A stretch of DNA of 64,000 bases, taken from Brachypodium distachyon (taxonomy: Eukaryota > Streptophyta > Magnoliopsida > Poales > Poaceae). Under the pieces are notes generated by a model. It was not told where the DNA came from. It saw only the letters and a list, made by a program, of their open reading frames with translations, and searched no databases. A program made the translations under genes and the position numbers. Where the stretch lies: positions 53,582,914 through 53,646,913 of the forward strand of contig NC_016132.3 in NCBI RefSeq assembly GCF_000005505.3, in the 5' to 3' direction. Shown in pieces: positions 47,068 through 57,538 of this stretch (positions are counted from its first letter, which is position 1; every line of letters begins with the position of its first letter).

Positions 47068-49375
47068 CTGCGGCTGGAACAGTCGACGGTATGGAGTGTA
47101 AACAGAAGAACGACAGTGCCAACAACATTCGGATCCCTGAGAAAGCAGTTTTTGTCCGAACGACGGCCGGGGAGACCCCGGGCCGACCAACCGTTCCGAT
47201 CCGTCCCTGCAAAGCCCGAGTCTACAAATCCTGACCGCTGATCCTACTGCCGCTGCATTGCTGCTACCGCTGTTCTTTCTTTTTCTCCTACGGAAAGATG
47301 ACTCCAGCATTACGTACGCTACATACCGTAGGGATATGCACGGCGTGTGATGCAAAGCTCTGCACGACACGGCAGGGCTCGCAGAATTGGACATTTGATC
47401 GGGAATCCCCATGCGGCCGTTGATTGCGCGATCGAACGGTGGAGTACACCATGCGCAGGCCGTGCAGCCCCCGGAGCTAGCAACTGTACCCTACAGGCTA
47501 CAGCACATCAAGGGGTCATGTCTATCTAGTAGGAATATGGCGCGGCGCCTCCATGTCGACTAGCTCTGACCGGCATAGCTCCATGCAGCTGACACAGCGG
47601 GCTACGTCGACCGGAAACATGCAAAGCCATTTCCAGCAGCGGACGATGGAGATGACGGGCCGCCGTCGGTGTCACCCTGTCATGGAAAGAAAGAGGAATG
47701 GCTCCCAGCTACGCACGGTACTAGGAGGCAGAGGGACACCACGCTATAGAAAAATGGCGACGCGTCTGCATCCACGCAGGCAAAGGCAAAGCCGCCAATG
47801 TACTCCGTACCTCTCACATATTCGATCTCGGCTCGGCATTGTTTGCTCGGCCACTTCATGGGCACCGGGAGACACCGGGTACCACGAAGTCAGCGGTAGC
47901 GTTGATGTGAGTCCGGGCGAAGCGACGGCTGCCGGCCCGGTTCGTCGTGGTTTTCATTTCACGCCTGGTGCGCTCTCGATCAGTTTAATTGGTTGTCGGG
48001 CTGCTAATTCGTGGTTAACTTTGGACGGTTTCGCAGCTGGTCAAGTTTAGTAGACACAAACACAAATGAAGCAGCGTACGAACGCTGGCAGCCGCGTCCC
48101 TGACATGCATCCGTTGGGAAGTTTTTGTCTCCTCTCAATTAGTTTAAGGGGACTTTACAGGTGGCGTCTCGCGTCTGCGGGCATGTGCTGTCTGGCGATC
48201 GATCGAGCATCCGGCCGGATCCACTATATTGATCCTGTCAGAGGATTACTTAATCCCTTAATTAATGCTAACACCGTCCAGATTATGCTCCTGAGCCGTC
48301 GTCTGCTTCACCCGCACCATCAGAGGCCAGAGCACGGAGACTTCGGTGGTGCGTTTTGTTTAAAGATGGCTCTCTTCCATGTCACATTCCCCGTTTGCTG
48401 AAGAAGCAGCATCTACCGTTCACTGTTACCGACAGTACTACAAGAAACAAGAAAACAGGAGCCAAACACTCTGAACCGATCGACAGCGCGCGCGCGCGGC
48501 GAGAACAAAGCGGCAGACCGCGCGAGACCGACGTATCAACACGAGGGACCCTTTGCTCTGCCGGCGGGTGGGCGCGCATGCAACGGCATACAGCACAGCA
48601 CGCAGCGTAAACACAAACGAGAATGGCCACCGACGAGAGAGAATGGCCGCGCAAGAAAAAACAAGCTTTCGGACGAGGCCGCGACAGCGTCGAGACCCCC
48701 AGCGGGACGACGGAGGGGGCCAGCGGAATATGAGCCGCCTTTTACGGTTTCCGAGGCGGCGGCAAAGCACGACCACCACCCTTTAAGGACCAATCACGTG
48801 CAGTGGACGGGCCCGAGCCTTGTACTGACAGTGTGTTTAGGAGGAGCCGCGCACCACAGCATTCCTACCACTCAGCTAGTCCTACGACGTGCCTGTCCCA
48901 TGTCACGCTCTCGGGACTCAAAGGTTGGGAGGAATTCCGCATGATCCAAAAGAGCAAAAAAAGAGACACACACCTGTGGAGCCCTTGGCATTTCACGACT
49001 TGGCACAAAAGAGATGATGCTGGTCCAGCGTGCTGAGCCATGCCGTACGTGGGTCGGTGGCACTGGGCTTAAGCCGGCCGGGGCGACGGATTTAGAATCA
49101 GCTTTGCATCCAAATTTAGGGGAGACCTGTGAGATTCCAACAGACTCGTGCTCGAATGCATGACGACGACGTGAACACTGGTGATTTTAACGCGAAGAAC
49201 GACATGACACGCAGTAGTAATAGCGAGAGGAAATTATGACATGAACCGCGTGTTATCCCCCCCAACCCCCCTCACAATGAACAGAAAGAAATACAAACAA
49301 GAGATTACAATACACGAAGATTTATGGCTATGACCGGTCCCCCTCAAGGCCTCATCAACTGCAGCGCAGCGCCAC

Positions 49376-49395
49376 AGACAGACAGACAGACAGAC
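49376..49395. repeat. CAGA tetranucleotide microsatellite
   Basis: Five ACAG/CAGA units in the 3' flank of the OCTOPUS-type gene. Confidence 0.85.
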
Positions 49396-49423
49396 GGAGG
49401 AACCTGGCCTGCCTGCGCTGGGT

Positions 49424-51487
49424 TCAGTACAGACGAAGCACGCTCCGGGCGAACGACTGCGAGGTCAGCTGACGCCCGGCCTTTCCCGGCAGGCCACCGC
49501 CGCCGACCCGCCGCACGACGCCGCCGCCGCCTCCGCCGCTCCGCATCGGCGTGAGGTAGAACCGCAGCATGCCGTTGTCGACGCGCCCAGGCGGCGAATG
49601 CCGCGCGCTCCGGTTCCGCTCCAGCGCGTGCGCCTGCGCGTGCTCCTCCCCCCTCCGCAGCTTCACGTTGCCGTTCATGTCCACGTAGCTGCGCCTCGAG
49701 CTGCCGAGCCCGCCGCTGTTGCTGCTGAACGAGCTGCGGGCGCTCAGGTTGCTGTTGCACCGCTGCATCTTGGGGTTGCCCCCGCGGACGCGCAGGTCAG
49801 GCCACGGCTCCGAGAAGGACCGGTCAGCGATGTCGGACGGGCCGCCCCCGCCGCCGCCGGTCCTCCGCCCGGCGGCTCTCCGGTGGATGAATCCCCAGAG
49901 GCTCCACGCTTTGCGCCACCGTGGCGGCTTCTTGGACGACGACGGGCCAGACAATGCGGCCTCTAGGCTCGCGGAGATGTCTTCCACGAGGGAGTTTGAG
50001 CTGAAGCCCCGGTCGAGCAAGTCCTCGGCATGGTGGAAGTGGTAGAACTCTGAGCCGCCAATGGCAATGGGGGACTCATTGCCGATGGCTGCTGCGGCGG
50101 CGGGTATTGGTTTTGGTTCGGGGACTTCGAACGACGGCCTGCGCACGGAGCTGGACCGTTCCAGGCTGCGGCGCCTCCGGCTGGAAGAGTCCAAGTAGTA
50201 GTCTCTTGTCTGGAAAGTTCCCCCCGGAGGCTCAAGGTCAGCATCGTCTTCCACGGGAATTTGACCGTCTGAGCGCTCGACGACGGCGGCCGGAGCGTCC
50301 TCCATGACAGACAGGATGGGAGGGAGTCGGGAGAGAGGCGGAGGCGCGCGGCCTAGCCCAATGCCGCCGCCCGCGCCGAACAGGTACCCGTCCCAGGACG
50401 CGCGCGGCTCGTCCCAGGAGAAGCCAGCGTCGTCGATGGACATGCGGCCGGCGTCGAGGGAGAAGCGCGGGTCGGTGTCGCAGGATCGGCGGCCCAACGC
50501 GTGTTCCGAGCCTGCTTCCCCGCGGAGGCGCCGCCGCCGGAGGAACGACGGTTTGGATGGCTTCTCCGGCGGCGGCATTGCCGCGGCCGCGGCCTTGCTC
50601 ACCGCGGCCTCCTTCTTGAGCTTCTGCTTGCGCCGCCATTTCTGCCACTTCTTGCTGAACACGGACGCAGCCTCCCAGAAACTCCCCGCGATCTCTTTCA
50701 GGTCTTTCGGCGTAGGCTTCGTCTTGGGCTCCGACGACTCGAGGTCGATATGATCCTTTATGGCCTTCACATCCCGTGCCACATTGGCTTCGACTTCCTT
50801 AATTTCCCCGGAGGTGTCAACCCCATGGACGGGCTCCAGCTCCACCACCGGCATTATCTCATCGCACTCCATGACCACCGGGATGTCCTCCTCCGAGAAA
50901 TCCTCCATGACGCACGGCCGTTGCAATGGCGGCGGTTGCGGAAGCGGGAGCGCGACGTCGGCGGTGAGCGCCGCGGCGACGGAAGACGAGACAGGGAAGG
51001 AGCCGAACGCCGTGCCGTCGCGGACGCGGTCACGGTCGTCCTGGTGGAAGAGCGCCCAGAGCGTGCTCCGGCCCCGCACGTCGCACGACCGCCGCTGCGG
51101 CTCGTCGCCCGCCCTTGCAGCAGCGGCGGCGGCGGCGGCGGAGAGCACGTCGCCGCCGCGGCCGCACGAGAAGGACTTGCACCGCCGTAGGTCTGGCGGC
51201 TCGGCCGCGCCGGGCGCAGAGGAGCCGCTGCCGCCGGCCGCCGCGAAAGGCCTGGCGAAGAGGGACCGGATGGCGGACGTGGACTTGCGCCCTGGCGCGG
51301 AGGCCGCGGCGGCGGACGCCTCGAGCCCCGCGAGGCGCTCGCGGAGGCAGGCGGCGCAGAAGCCGGTGAACGCCTCGTCCGGGTGCAGGTCGCAGCTCGT
51401 GGCGCTCGAGCGCCGCGCGGGCGGCGCCGGCGGGTCCATCGCCAGCGACATCGCGCCCTGGACTCCTCCCCCCCACCCCCCACCCAC
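49424..51487 (-). CDS. OCTOPUS-like protein (DUF740 / UPF0503)
   Basis: Intronless, 687 residues from the first ATG. The N-terminal signature C-D-L-H-P-D-E-A-F-T-G-F-C-A-A-C-L-R-E-R and following L-A-G-L-E are typical of the DUF740/OCTOPUS family, plant-specific proteins held at the plasma membrane; Arabidopsis OCTOPUS is polar in protophloem cells and promotes phloem differentiation. Further family-type parts are S-F-W-E-A-A-S-V-F-S-K-K-W-Q-K-W-R-R-K-Q-K in the middle, R-S-C-D and R-R-S-L-E-R-S-S-S basic Ser clusters, and a C terminus with R-F-Y-L-T-P-M-R-S and F-A-R-S-V-L-R-L-Y. Most of the rest is low-complexity (Ala, Gly, Ser, Pro). Met13 (M-S-L-A-M-D-P-P) at 51451 or Met17 may be the true start, since the first 12 residues are an odd Gly/Trp run. 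A 6-kb gene-free region lies on its promoter side. Confidence 0.9.
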   Translation of the reverse strand: MGGGWGGGVQGAMSLAMDPPAPPARRSSATSCDLHPDEAFTGFCAACLRERLAGLEASAAAASAPGRKSTSAIRSLFARPFAAAGGSGSSAPGAAEPPDLRRCKSFSCGRGGDVLSAAAAAAAARAGDEPQRRSCDVRGRSTLWALFHQDDRDRVRDGTAFGSFPVSSSVAAALTADVALPLPQPPPLQRPCVMEDFSEEDIPVVMECDEIMPVVELEPVHGVDTSGEIKEVEANVARDVKAIKDHIDLESSEPKTKPTPKDLKEIAGSFWEAASVFSKKWQKWRRKQKLKKEAAVSKAAAAAMPPPEKPSKPSFLRRRRLRGEAGSEHALGRRSCDTDPRFSLDAGRMSIDDAGFSWDEPRASWDGYLFGAGGGIGLGRAPPPLSRLPPILSVMEDAPAAVVERSDGQIPVEDDADLEPPGGTFQTRDYYLDSSSRRRRSLERSSSVRRPSFEVPEPKPIPAAAAAIGNESPIAIGGSEFYHFHHAEDLLDRGFSSNSLVEDISASLEAALSGPSSSKKPPRWRKAWSLWGFIHRRAAGRRTGGGGGGPSDIADRSFSEPWPDLRVRGGNPKMQRCNSNLSARSSFSSNSGGLGSSRRSYVDMNGNVKLRRGEEHAQAHALERNRSARHSPPGRVDNGMLRFYLTPMRSGGGGGGVVRRVGGGGLPGKAGRQLTSQSFARSVLRLY

Positions 51488-54400
51488 ACCCCCGATGTGA
51501 CCTTCACGGCGCTCCTAGTACTCGTGCTGCTCTGCTGCCGCGGGAGGGAAGTAGTTGTTGCTGCTTGTTGCGGGCGGGCATGGATGGTTTTAGAAGGGGT
51601 CGTGAAAGGGCGTGGGGGAAGGAAAGCGAAAGTTAAAGGCGAATCACGGGCCCCGGCGAGCTCATTCCCTCTCTCTCGTCTCGCCTGTGTCCCTCTCTCT
51701 CTATAGTTCCTTTTGCTTTGCAGCTCTGCGTTCTTGGGGTTCGAGGCTCACTTGTTGCTTTGCGTTCATCTCTCTCCAAGGTCTAGTACCGTCTCTCTCA
51801 CACTGCGATCGGTGTCCACCACCATTGGGATTTGCCTGATCCAAAGGTGATTATTTCGGAATAATCTGCACGCGTGTGGTAAAAAAACACGTCACCTTGC
51901 GTTTTTTGCACGGAGCAGCAACAAACGGCCACCGACGACGCCGCAATCACTTTGCTCTCCCTCTATCTTTTCTACACAGCATCCCATCCAGCGATTCCGC
52001 TTTAAAAACATTACTAGTACTCACTCCGTACCTTTTGTGCGACGCAATGCTTGTAGCAGTTCCAAGAAATGCTCACCCTAGAGATTTCTGAATCTTTTTC
52101 TGAATACCGGTGCTACTGCTGCACTGTGAACAAGCCACTCTACTGAACTTCGAACTGGACGGTGTGCCGTCAAAGACATCTTGGGAAGAAAAGCACCCTG
52201 CCACGGCGATGCAATCAGGGAAGACTTGACCGGATGGACGATGCATGATTTGCATGGAATTCTTATGCGCCCCAGGATAATCAGCTCCAGATAGTTTTAT
52301 CTTATCCAGTCAAAGCAATTTGAAAGCGAGACTAGCTAAGAAGCTTTTGTTGACAAGTTGATGTGAACTTTGCCTCCCCAGCTTTTCCCTTTCTATCCCC
52401 ATTTCCAAGCTATCTCGCCCTTTCCCTGACTATTCCCACATGCTTAGGGGCCAAAAAGCGCATGACCTAGCTGGTAATTTCCCCCAAAGCAACCCCCCAT
52501 GCATGCAGGGACGCCAACAACGGAATTCCAGCCAGCGGCACCCCTGGCCTTCCCTCTGCTTCAGATTTGTCCTGCTAGCAAAGGGAGTGAAACCAGCACC
52601 CGAATAACTAAAGTTGAGCTGTGGCATCTGGTCTACAGAACCTAGGAGGTTTGCTAGCGGTTTTGATTATGGAGCGCTAGGCACATGATAGGAGACCAGA
52701 GTTGTCGCCTTCTCGAGCTTAGGAAGGATAATTAATCGCGGGACCTCTTCTTTTGTTCGCTTTTGCTCCCCTTGCTTTGATCAGAATAGTCACCACGCAT
52801 GTGTGTGATGTGCCTGCATAAAAATACAAGTGTATTTTCTTTGTTTTCTCAAAGACTTTCAGGCCCTTGTCTGATAGTAGGATTAACAAAACTGAATCGG
52901 GCACGCCGTTGCTAGCTTCTCGAAGAAAGAATAGAGAGGGCAACAGGAATGTGCAGCATTAATTAAGCTGGATTAACGTGGCAGGAAAACATTAAGCTAG
53001 GTGATCAGTTCAGGTTCAAGGATTACATTCCCCCAGGACAGATCTTGGTTCAGAGATACTATAGATGCAAACAGAACTCAAGGCAAACTCGAGATGAGAT
53101 AATACACACCGTGTCGTCTTCGTTTTGTACTTGATCGCATCATTCTCCGTGAGATAGTGGCTCGGTCTCAAAAGCTCGCACGTTTACTTACTGAGTAGTA
53201 CCGCTTTAACGAAAGAGTGCTTTACCCCACAGCCTCTGCTTCAGCACTGGCTTGTTTGTTTGCCTAGACTGATTTGATTTCATAAGAGATAATGGGGCGC
53301 TTTATCGTGTCACATCGGCTGTGCGCTGAACCAAAACGATGCCGCGACTGCCAACGGAAAACTAGACCTAAAACTCGTCTTTCGAACAGAAAGGCCAAGC
53401 GAGCAACAAGAAAGAAAGGGAGCAGAAACAGTGCGCCCCTTTGATCGGTAAGCTGCACCGTCGGGGTTTCTTTCGTCGCCGACCTGATGAGCTCCTCATG
53501 GCGACATTTTTTCTCAGCATCGACGCTTTTCCCCGCCGCGCCATTTTCTCCGCGGATGAGATCGACAGAATCACAGGGTTCTGCTGCAACCGCGATGCTG
53601 CCGCCGAGCCAAGAACGATGAAACATAGGCATAGGCAGTAAGAGAGAAGGCGAATGTGATGTGCAAACTAGCCCCCGGAAGTGCTACTGCGGGACCGATT
53701 GACGGAACGAGGTGAAAAGAAAAGAAAAGAAAAGCGCCCGCGGGGAAGGAGATGCTCATGATTGCACGTAACGTGCGAAAGGATCCGGCTTTCCCGATCC
53801 CCCGAGCAGAGCTCCGCTCAGACGAGACGATGGATCGACGGACGGACGGACGGATGGATTCTACTACCTTGCGCTGTAGATCGCCCACCGGCCGGCCGGC
53901 ACCTCATCGCGCGTCGCATGAACCGACGTCCTGCAGCAAAGCGATAAAGGAAAGGAAAGGGCGGGGGGGGGGGGGGGGGGGGGGGAGAAGAAAAAGAGAT
54001 CCCCGTTCTTGGTCCTGGCGAACGAGGCGCGCGCTTTACCAAAATTAGAGCTCGATCCATGGGGGAGCGATCGCATCTCGCCTGCAAAGCTCCCTCGTCG
54101 ACGTTCACAGTTTATTTGTTTTTCTCTTGTGCTGGGCGGCTCGACGCCTGTTTCCCAGACGATGACGCGGATCCCCAGCGGGCATGCAGCGCGTGTATCC
54201 GAGGGGTGGGATCACAAAGGGAGATCGTGTCGTGTTTTTTTGCATATCCCAGGAGCAGCAGCCAGACGTGCTCTGCGCTTCTGCCTCTCTGCTTGGCGCG
54301 TTAACGTGGGCAGAAAAGGCAGGGATCAACAGAGGAAGGAGGAGCACAGCGGCGTATAGGGACGTGTCACGCGCGCCCTTCCCCGGCGGTGGTTTGGAGC

Positions 54401-57400
54401 CGAGTGCGTGCGTGTCTGCCTGTCTGTCCGTCTGTCCGTCGTGGGGAGGCCTGATGACGCTGCTGAAAACTGCTGGACGAAGGAAATTGCTGGAGGCTGT
54501 ATGTATGTATGTACGTACGCTGTTCTGCTGCAGTCTGCACGTACTGCAGCGGGCAGTAGAGCAGGTAGGGCCATTGTATCCGTACTTCAGTACGTGCCAG
54601 GCCCTCGTAGCTCCCAACATTTTTTTTACTGCACTTGACTTTACTCTAGGTACAGTTTACACAGAGTGAAAATTGTTCGTTGTAAAAACTGTTGGTTCCT
54701 GTTGGCAGCCGGGAGGGGAATGGATTTGGCCACTGATGTCGAGAGATATAGGAAGCTTTGAGAATTGAGATGGTTTGCTTTTGCTTGAACTTCGATCTAG
54801 CGTTGCAGCACTACGGGGACCAAGACGGGGAAGAACCTTTGAACATCTCAAATCGGTAGCCAACCAAGTAGGGGGGGACGAATGGTTTTTACGTTCGAAC
54901 GAACAGCTGTGTCTGCGTGTGTGCCTGCCTATATCTGACGCAGACATGCGATCTGTTCCATTCGACTTAAAGCCACGATAAAAATAGGAAGTAGTGTAGG
55001 GGATCCAAGGCCAACAAGCAAAGCAGCATTTAACGCCAAGGGCTTGGCATCCAATTTACTAGTGGTACCGGCCGGCCCACTAGTCTCATTCCTACTCATC
55101 ATAGTCGGATTGACAACAATGGCTCGGAGGGGAGGAGCGTAGCATGCCTCGAAGCTCGCGAGGCGGGGCATGCAGATACAGCAGGGTGGGATGGCCCAGG
55201 AAGCAAAAAAAAAAAAAACACATTTTTTTCCCCCGTCACGAGGAAGGATTATTTGTAGCATTTGCATGGGAATCACCGGCAGGCTTCAAAGCCGCCAAAG
55301 AAAGCGCCGGAGAAAGCAAAGCAAAGCGAAATCGACAGCTTTAATCGGCCCCTCTTTTGCAGCCGTGGCGCCCAAAAAGCCTTCGTACGTGCGTAGCACG
55401 AGCTTGTGGGCAGTAGAGCGTAGCACGAGATTAGTCGTACGTTGGCAATGGCGCGACGGCCGGCATACGACCGAGGGGTGTTAGATTAGATAGATACACT
55501 CCTGGAGTAGTGAGGAGCATGTGGTTCCGATCGCGGCCGGGCTCGCATCCCGGAGCGCGCGCGCGCACCTAATCTCGCATGATGACGGCTCGGCATGATG
55601 ATCGGAGACCGCTTTTACGTGGAAGCATGCGCGATCCTTTCCGAATTTGCTTGCCTGATCATTGCCGCCCGCTTGGATCCCGGGCGCCTTGTCCCTCTGT
55701 TAGCTGCAGAGTCGACTTGGCGACAGACAGTGGCGCCTTCAACGAAATCAGCAGAGCATGACCAGCATTTGGCATGCTCAATGTTCAGAGGTTTTTCCGG
55801 AATTCAGAGAACAAACACCACCATTTAGCAGTAGAGAATTCGGAGTTTGTCAGGAGATGTGATCTCGGATTCTCGGATGGAACGTACACCAGACATGGTC
55901 AGATTGCATCGCATTGTGTGGTCGTGTTTTAGCCCAGGATCCCCCGTTTCGAAAGAAAAAAAATGTTTCAGGCCAGGATACTCCTGGCTCGTTCTTAAAA
56001 GATTACATCCGCAATGTGTTTCGCCAGTGGTATGTAGATTTTTTTTTTTGCGGGGAATAATGTGTAGCTAGTCATTTGGCACATTTTACAAGATTCTTTT
56101 TTGGACGAAAGTTTCACAAGATTCCGCTAAATCAAATGCCTACGGCAATGATGCTTCAATATGTCGTGCACTTCACAAAGCGATCTTAGTTTTCATTACC
56201 CGTTTGGCGCCTGCTTTGACTGATATAAGCATCATCGCCCCCATCTGCTCGAGTCTCCAAGTGCGTCAGAAACTCATCTCAGGCATTAGCTTGCATGTTT
56301 TCACAATGTTTCAAATTAAATCAGCAGCCTGCAAGCCATGCTTTAATCTACGAATCGCTCTTTAGACAATGATACAACCTTTCCATCATTGTCATGTTAC
56401 TTTAGCATCAATGTCCTCTCGATCCTCCCAGTCAAGGTCAAACCAACTTACATGGAATTATTTCATTGAGGGTCTAAACATCGTTTACGCTCTTAGAAGT
56501 TCAGTATTTTTTTTCCCACTGCCGAGAGCTGACCATTTTACACTCATAAGGCAAAATAGAAATAACCAAATTAATCTTTATTATTATAAGCCTCTAGGCT
56601 ACCCAGTAAATACCATACAACTTGAACGATGAGTTACTAGAACTACAATTAGGTGTGCCAATTGCGGCTGAAATCTTTGATATGAGCCGTATTTGATGTT
56701 GGTCTGAGCATGGGATCATATAATTTGAACATAAAAATACGACTAACTTCCCGATTTTAACAACCTTGCTCAACAATATGGAGTAAGTTCTTCGATAAAA
56801 GGGGTAGTTGCAGAATAATGTTGTATCCTGCTACTCCGATCAGAACTTGGAAGTAGGAAGCTTTCTAAAGCACCAAATGATATTTCTCAAACCGAACATA
56901 TATCTAAACACAAGAAGCAGTTCTATCGAAACTGGGGGAACAAAACCACAGTTGCCAAAGTTATAGAAAAAAAACCACCGACTGTTCTCTACCACTTTAA
57001 ATCCCCTTTTCATTTTTCCTGTACAACTGGTTCGGGTTGCCTTGAGACAAGCATTGAGAATGATCTGCAATTTAATAAGTTATTGCGCAGGATGGCTGAC
57101 TCAACCTATGTGAACCAATCCCTTTACCCAAATATCTGCAAAAATCAGACTTATGATCCCAGCGAGCACTGAAGGTCACTTGAGGTCATGAGTGTCTCAG
57201 CATACACCAAAACAGGCGCACATGCTGAAAAGCATGCCAGGTAACTGTCAGCAGGTTCATGAAACCCTCTTCACATCTTGGACATCCTGGTTCCTGAAGT
57301 AAAATGCAATCCTTAGCAAAAATCAACATCATTGTTACAGCTGAGAGTATATATATGTTCAACGGGAGTTGTTTAGCCTACTTTTGCAGGAATTAGTAAT

Positions 57401-57538
57401 ATGCAGAGCAAACATAAGTGCATCCCAAAAAACACGACGTTAAAATGTATGCCCATGATGATAATGAGAAAAGGGCGAAGCAAAGTATTAGAGGTTCTTA
57501 CACAAACATTAGAGATTCTTACTCATAGGAAATGCAGA
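51488..57538. other. 6-kb gene-free region between OCTOPUS-type and ELM2 genes
   Basis: The left part is the upstream region of the OCTOPUS-type gene; the right part must include the 3' UTR of the ELM2 gene. It contains a run of 23 G (53963-53985), CGGA/CTGT-type tetranucleotide runs (about 53834-53856 and 54417-54440), a GTAT/GTAC run (about 54499-54519) and an alternating CG tract near 55555-55566. No conserved domain or transposon end was recognised. Confidence 0.5.
53963..53985 (+). repeat. Poly-G run of 23
   Basis: An uninterrupted run of 23 G, very rare in plant genic DNA and able to form G-quadruplex. It may also be an assembly-sensitive site with uncertain length. Confidence 0.9.

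Larger units (their letters stand above)
46692..49423. other. Intergenic between convergent SBPase and OCTOPUS-type gene
   Basis: 2.7 kb. Holds a 25-bp exact direct repeat (46817-46841 and 47043-47067) shortly after SBPase, and a CAGA tetranucleotide run at 49376-49395 in the presumed 3' UTR of the minus-strand gene. No gene is recognised. Confidence 0.55.

Noticed and set aside
50501..51190. 229-codon plus-strand open frame opposite the OCTOPUS-type gene
   Set aside because: Arg/Leu/Ala-rich shadow translation of GC-rich coding DNA; the minus-strand frame has the recognisable DUF740 motifs.
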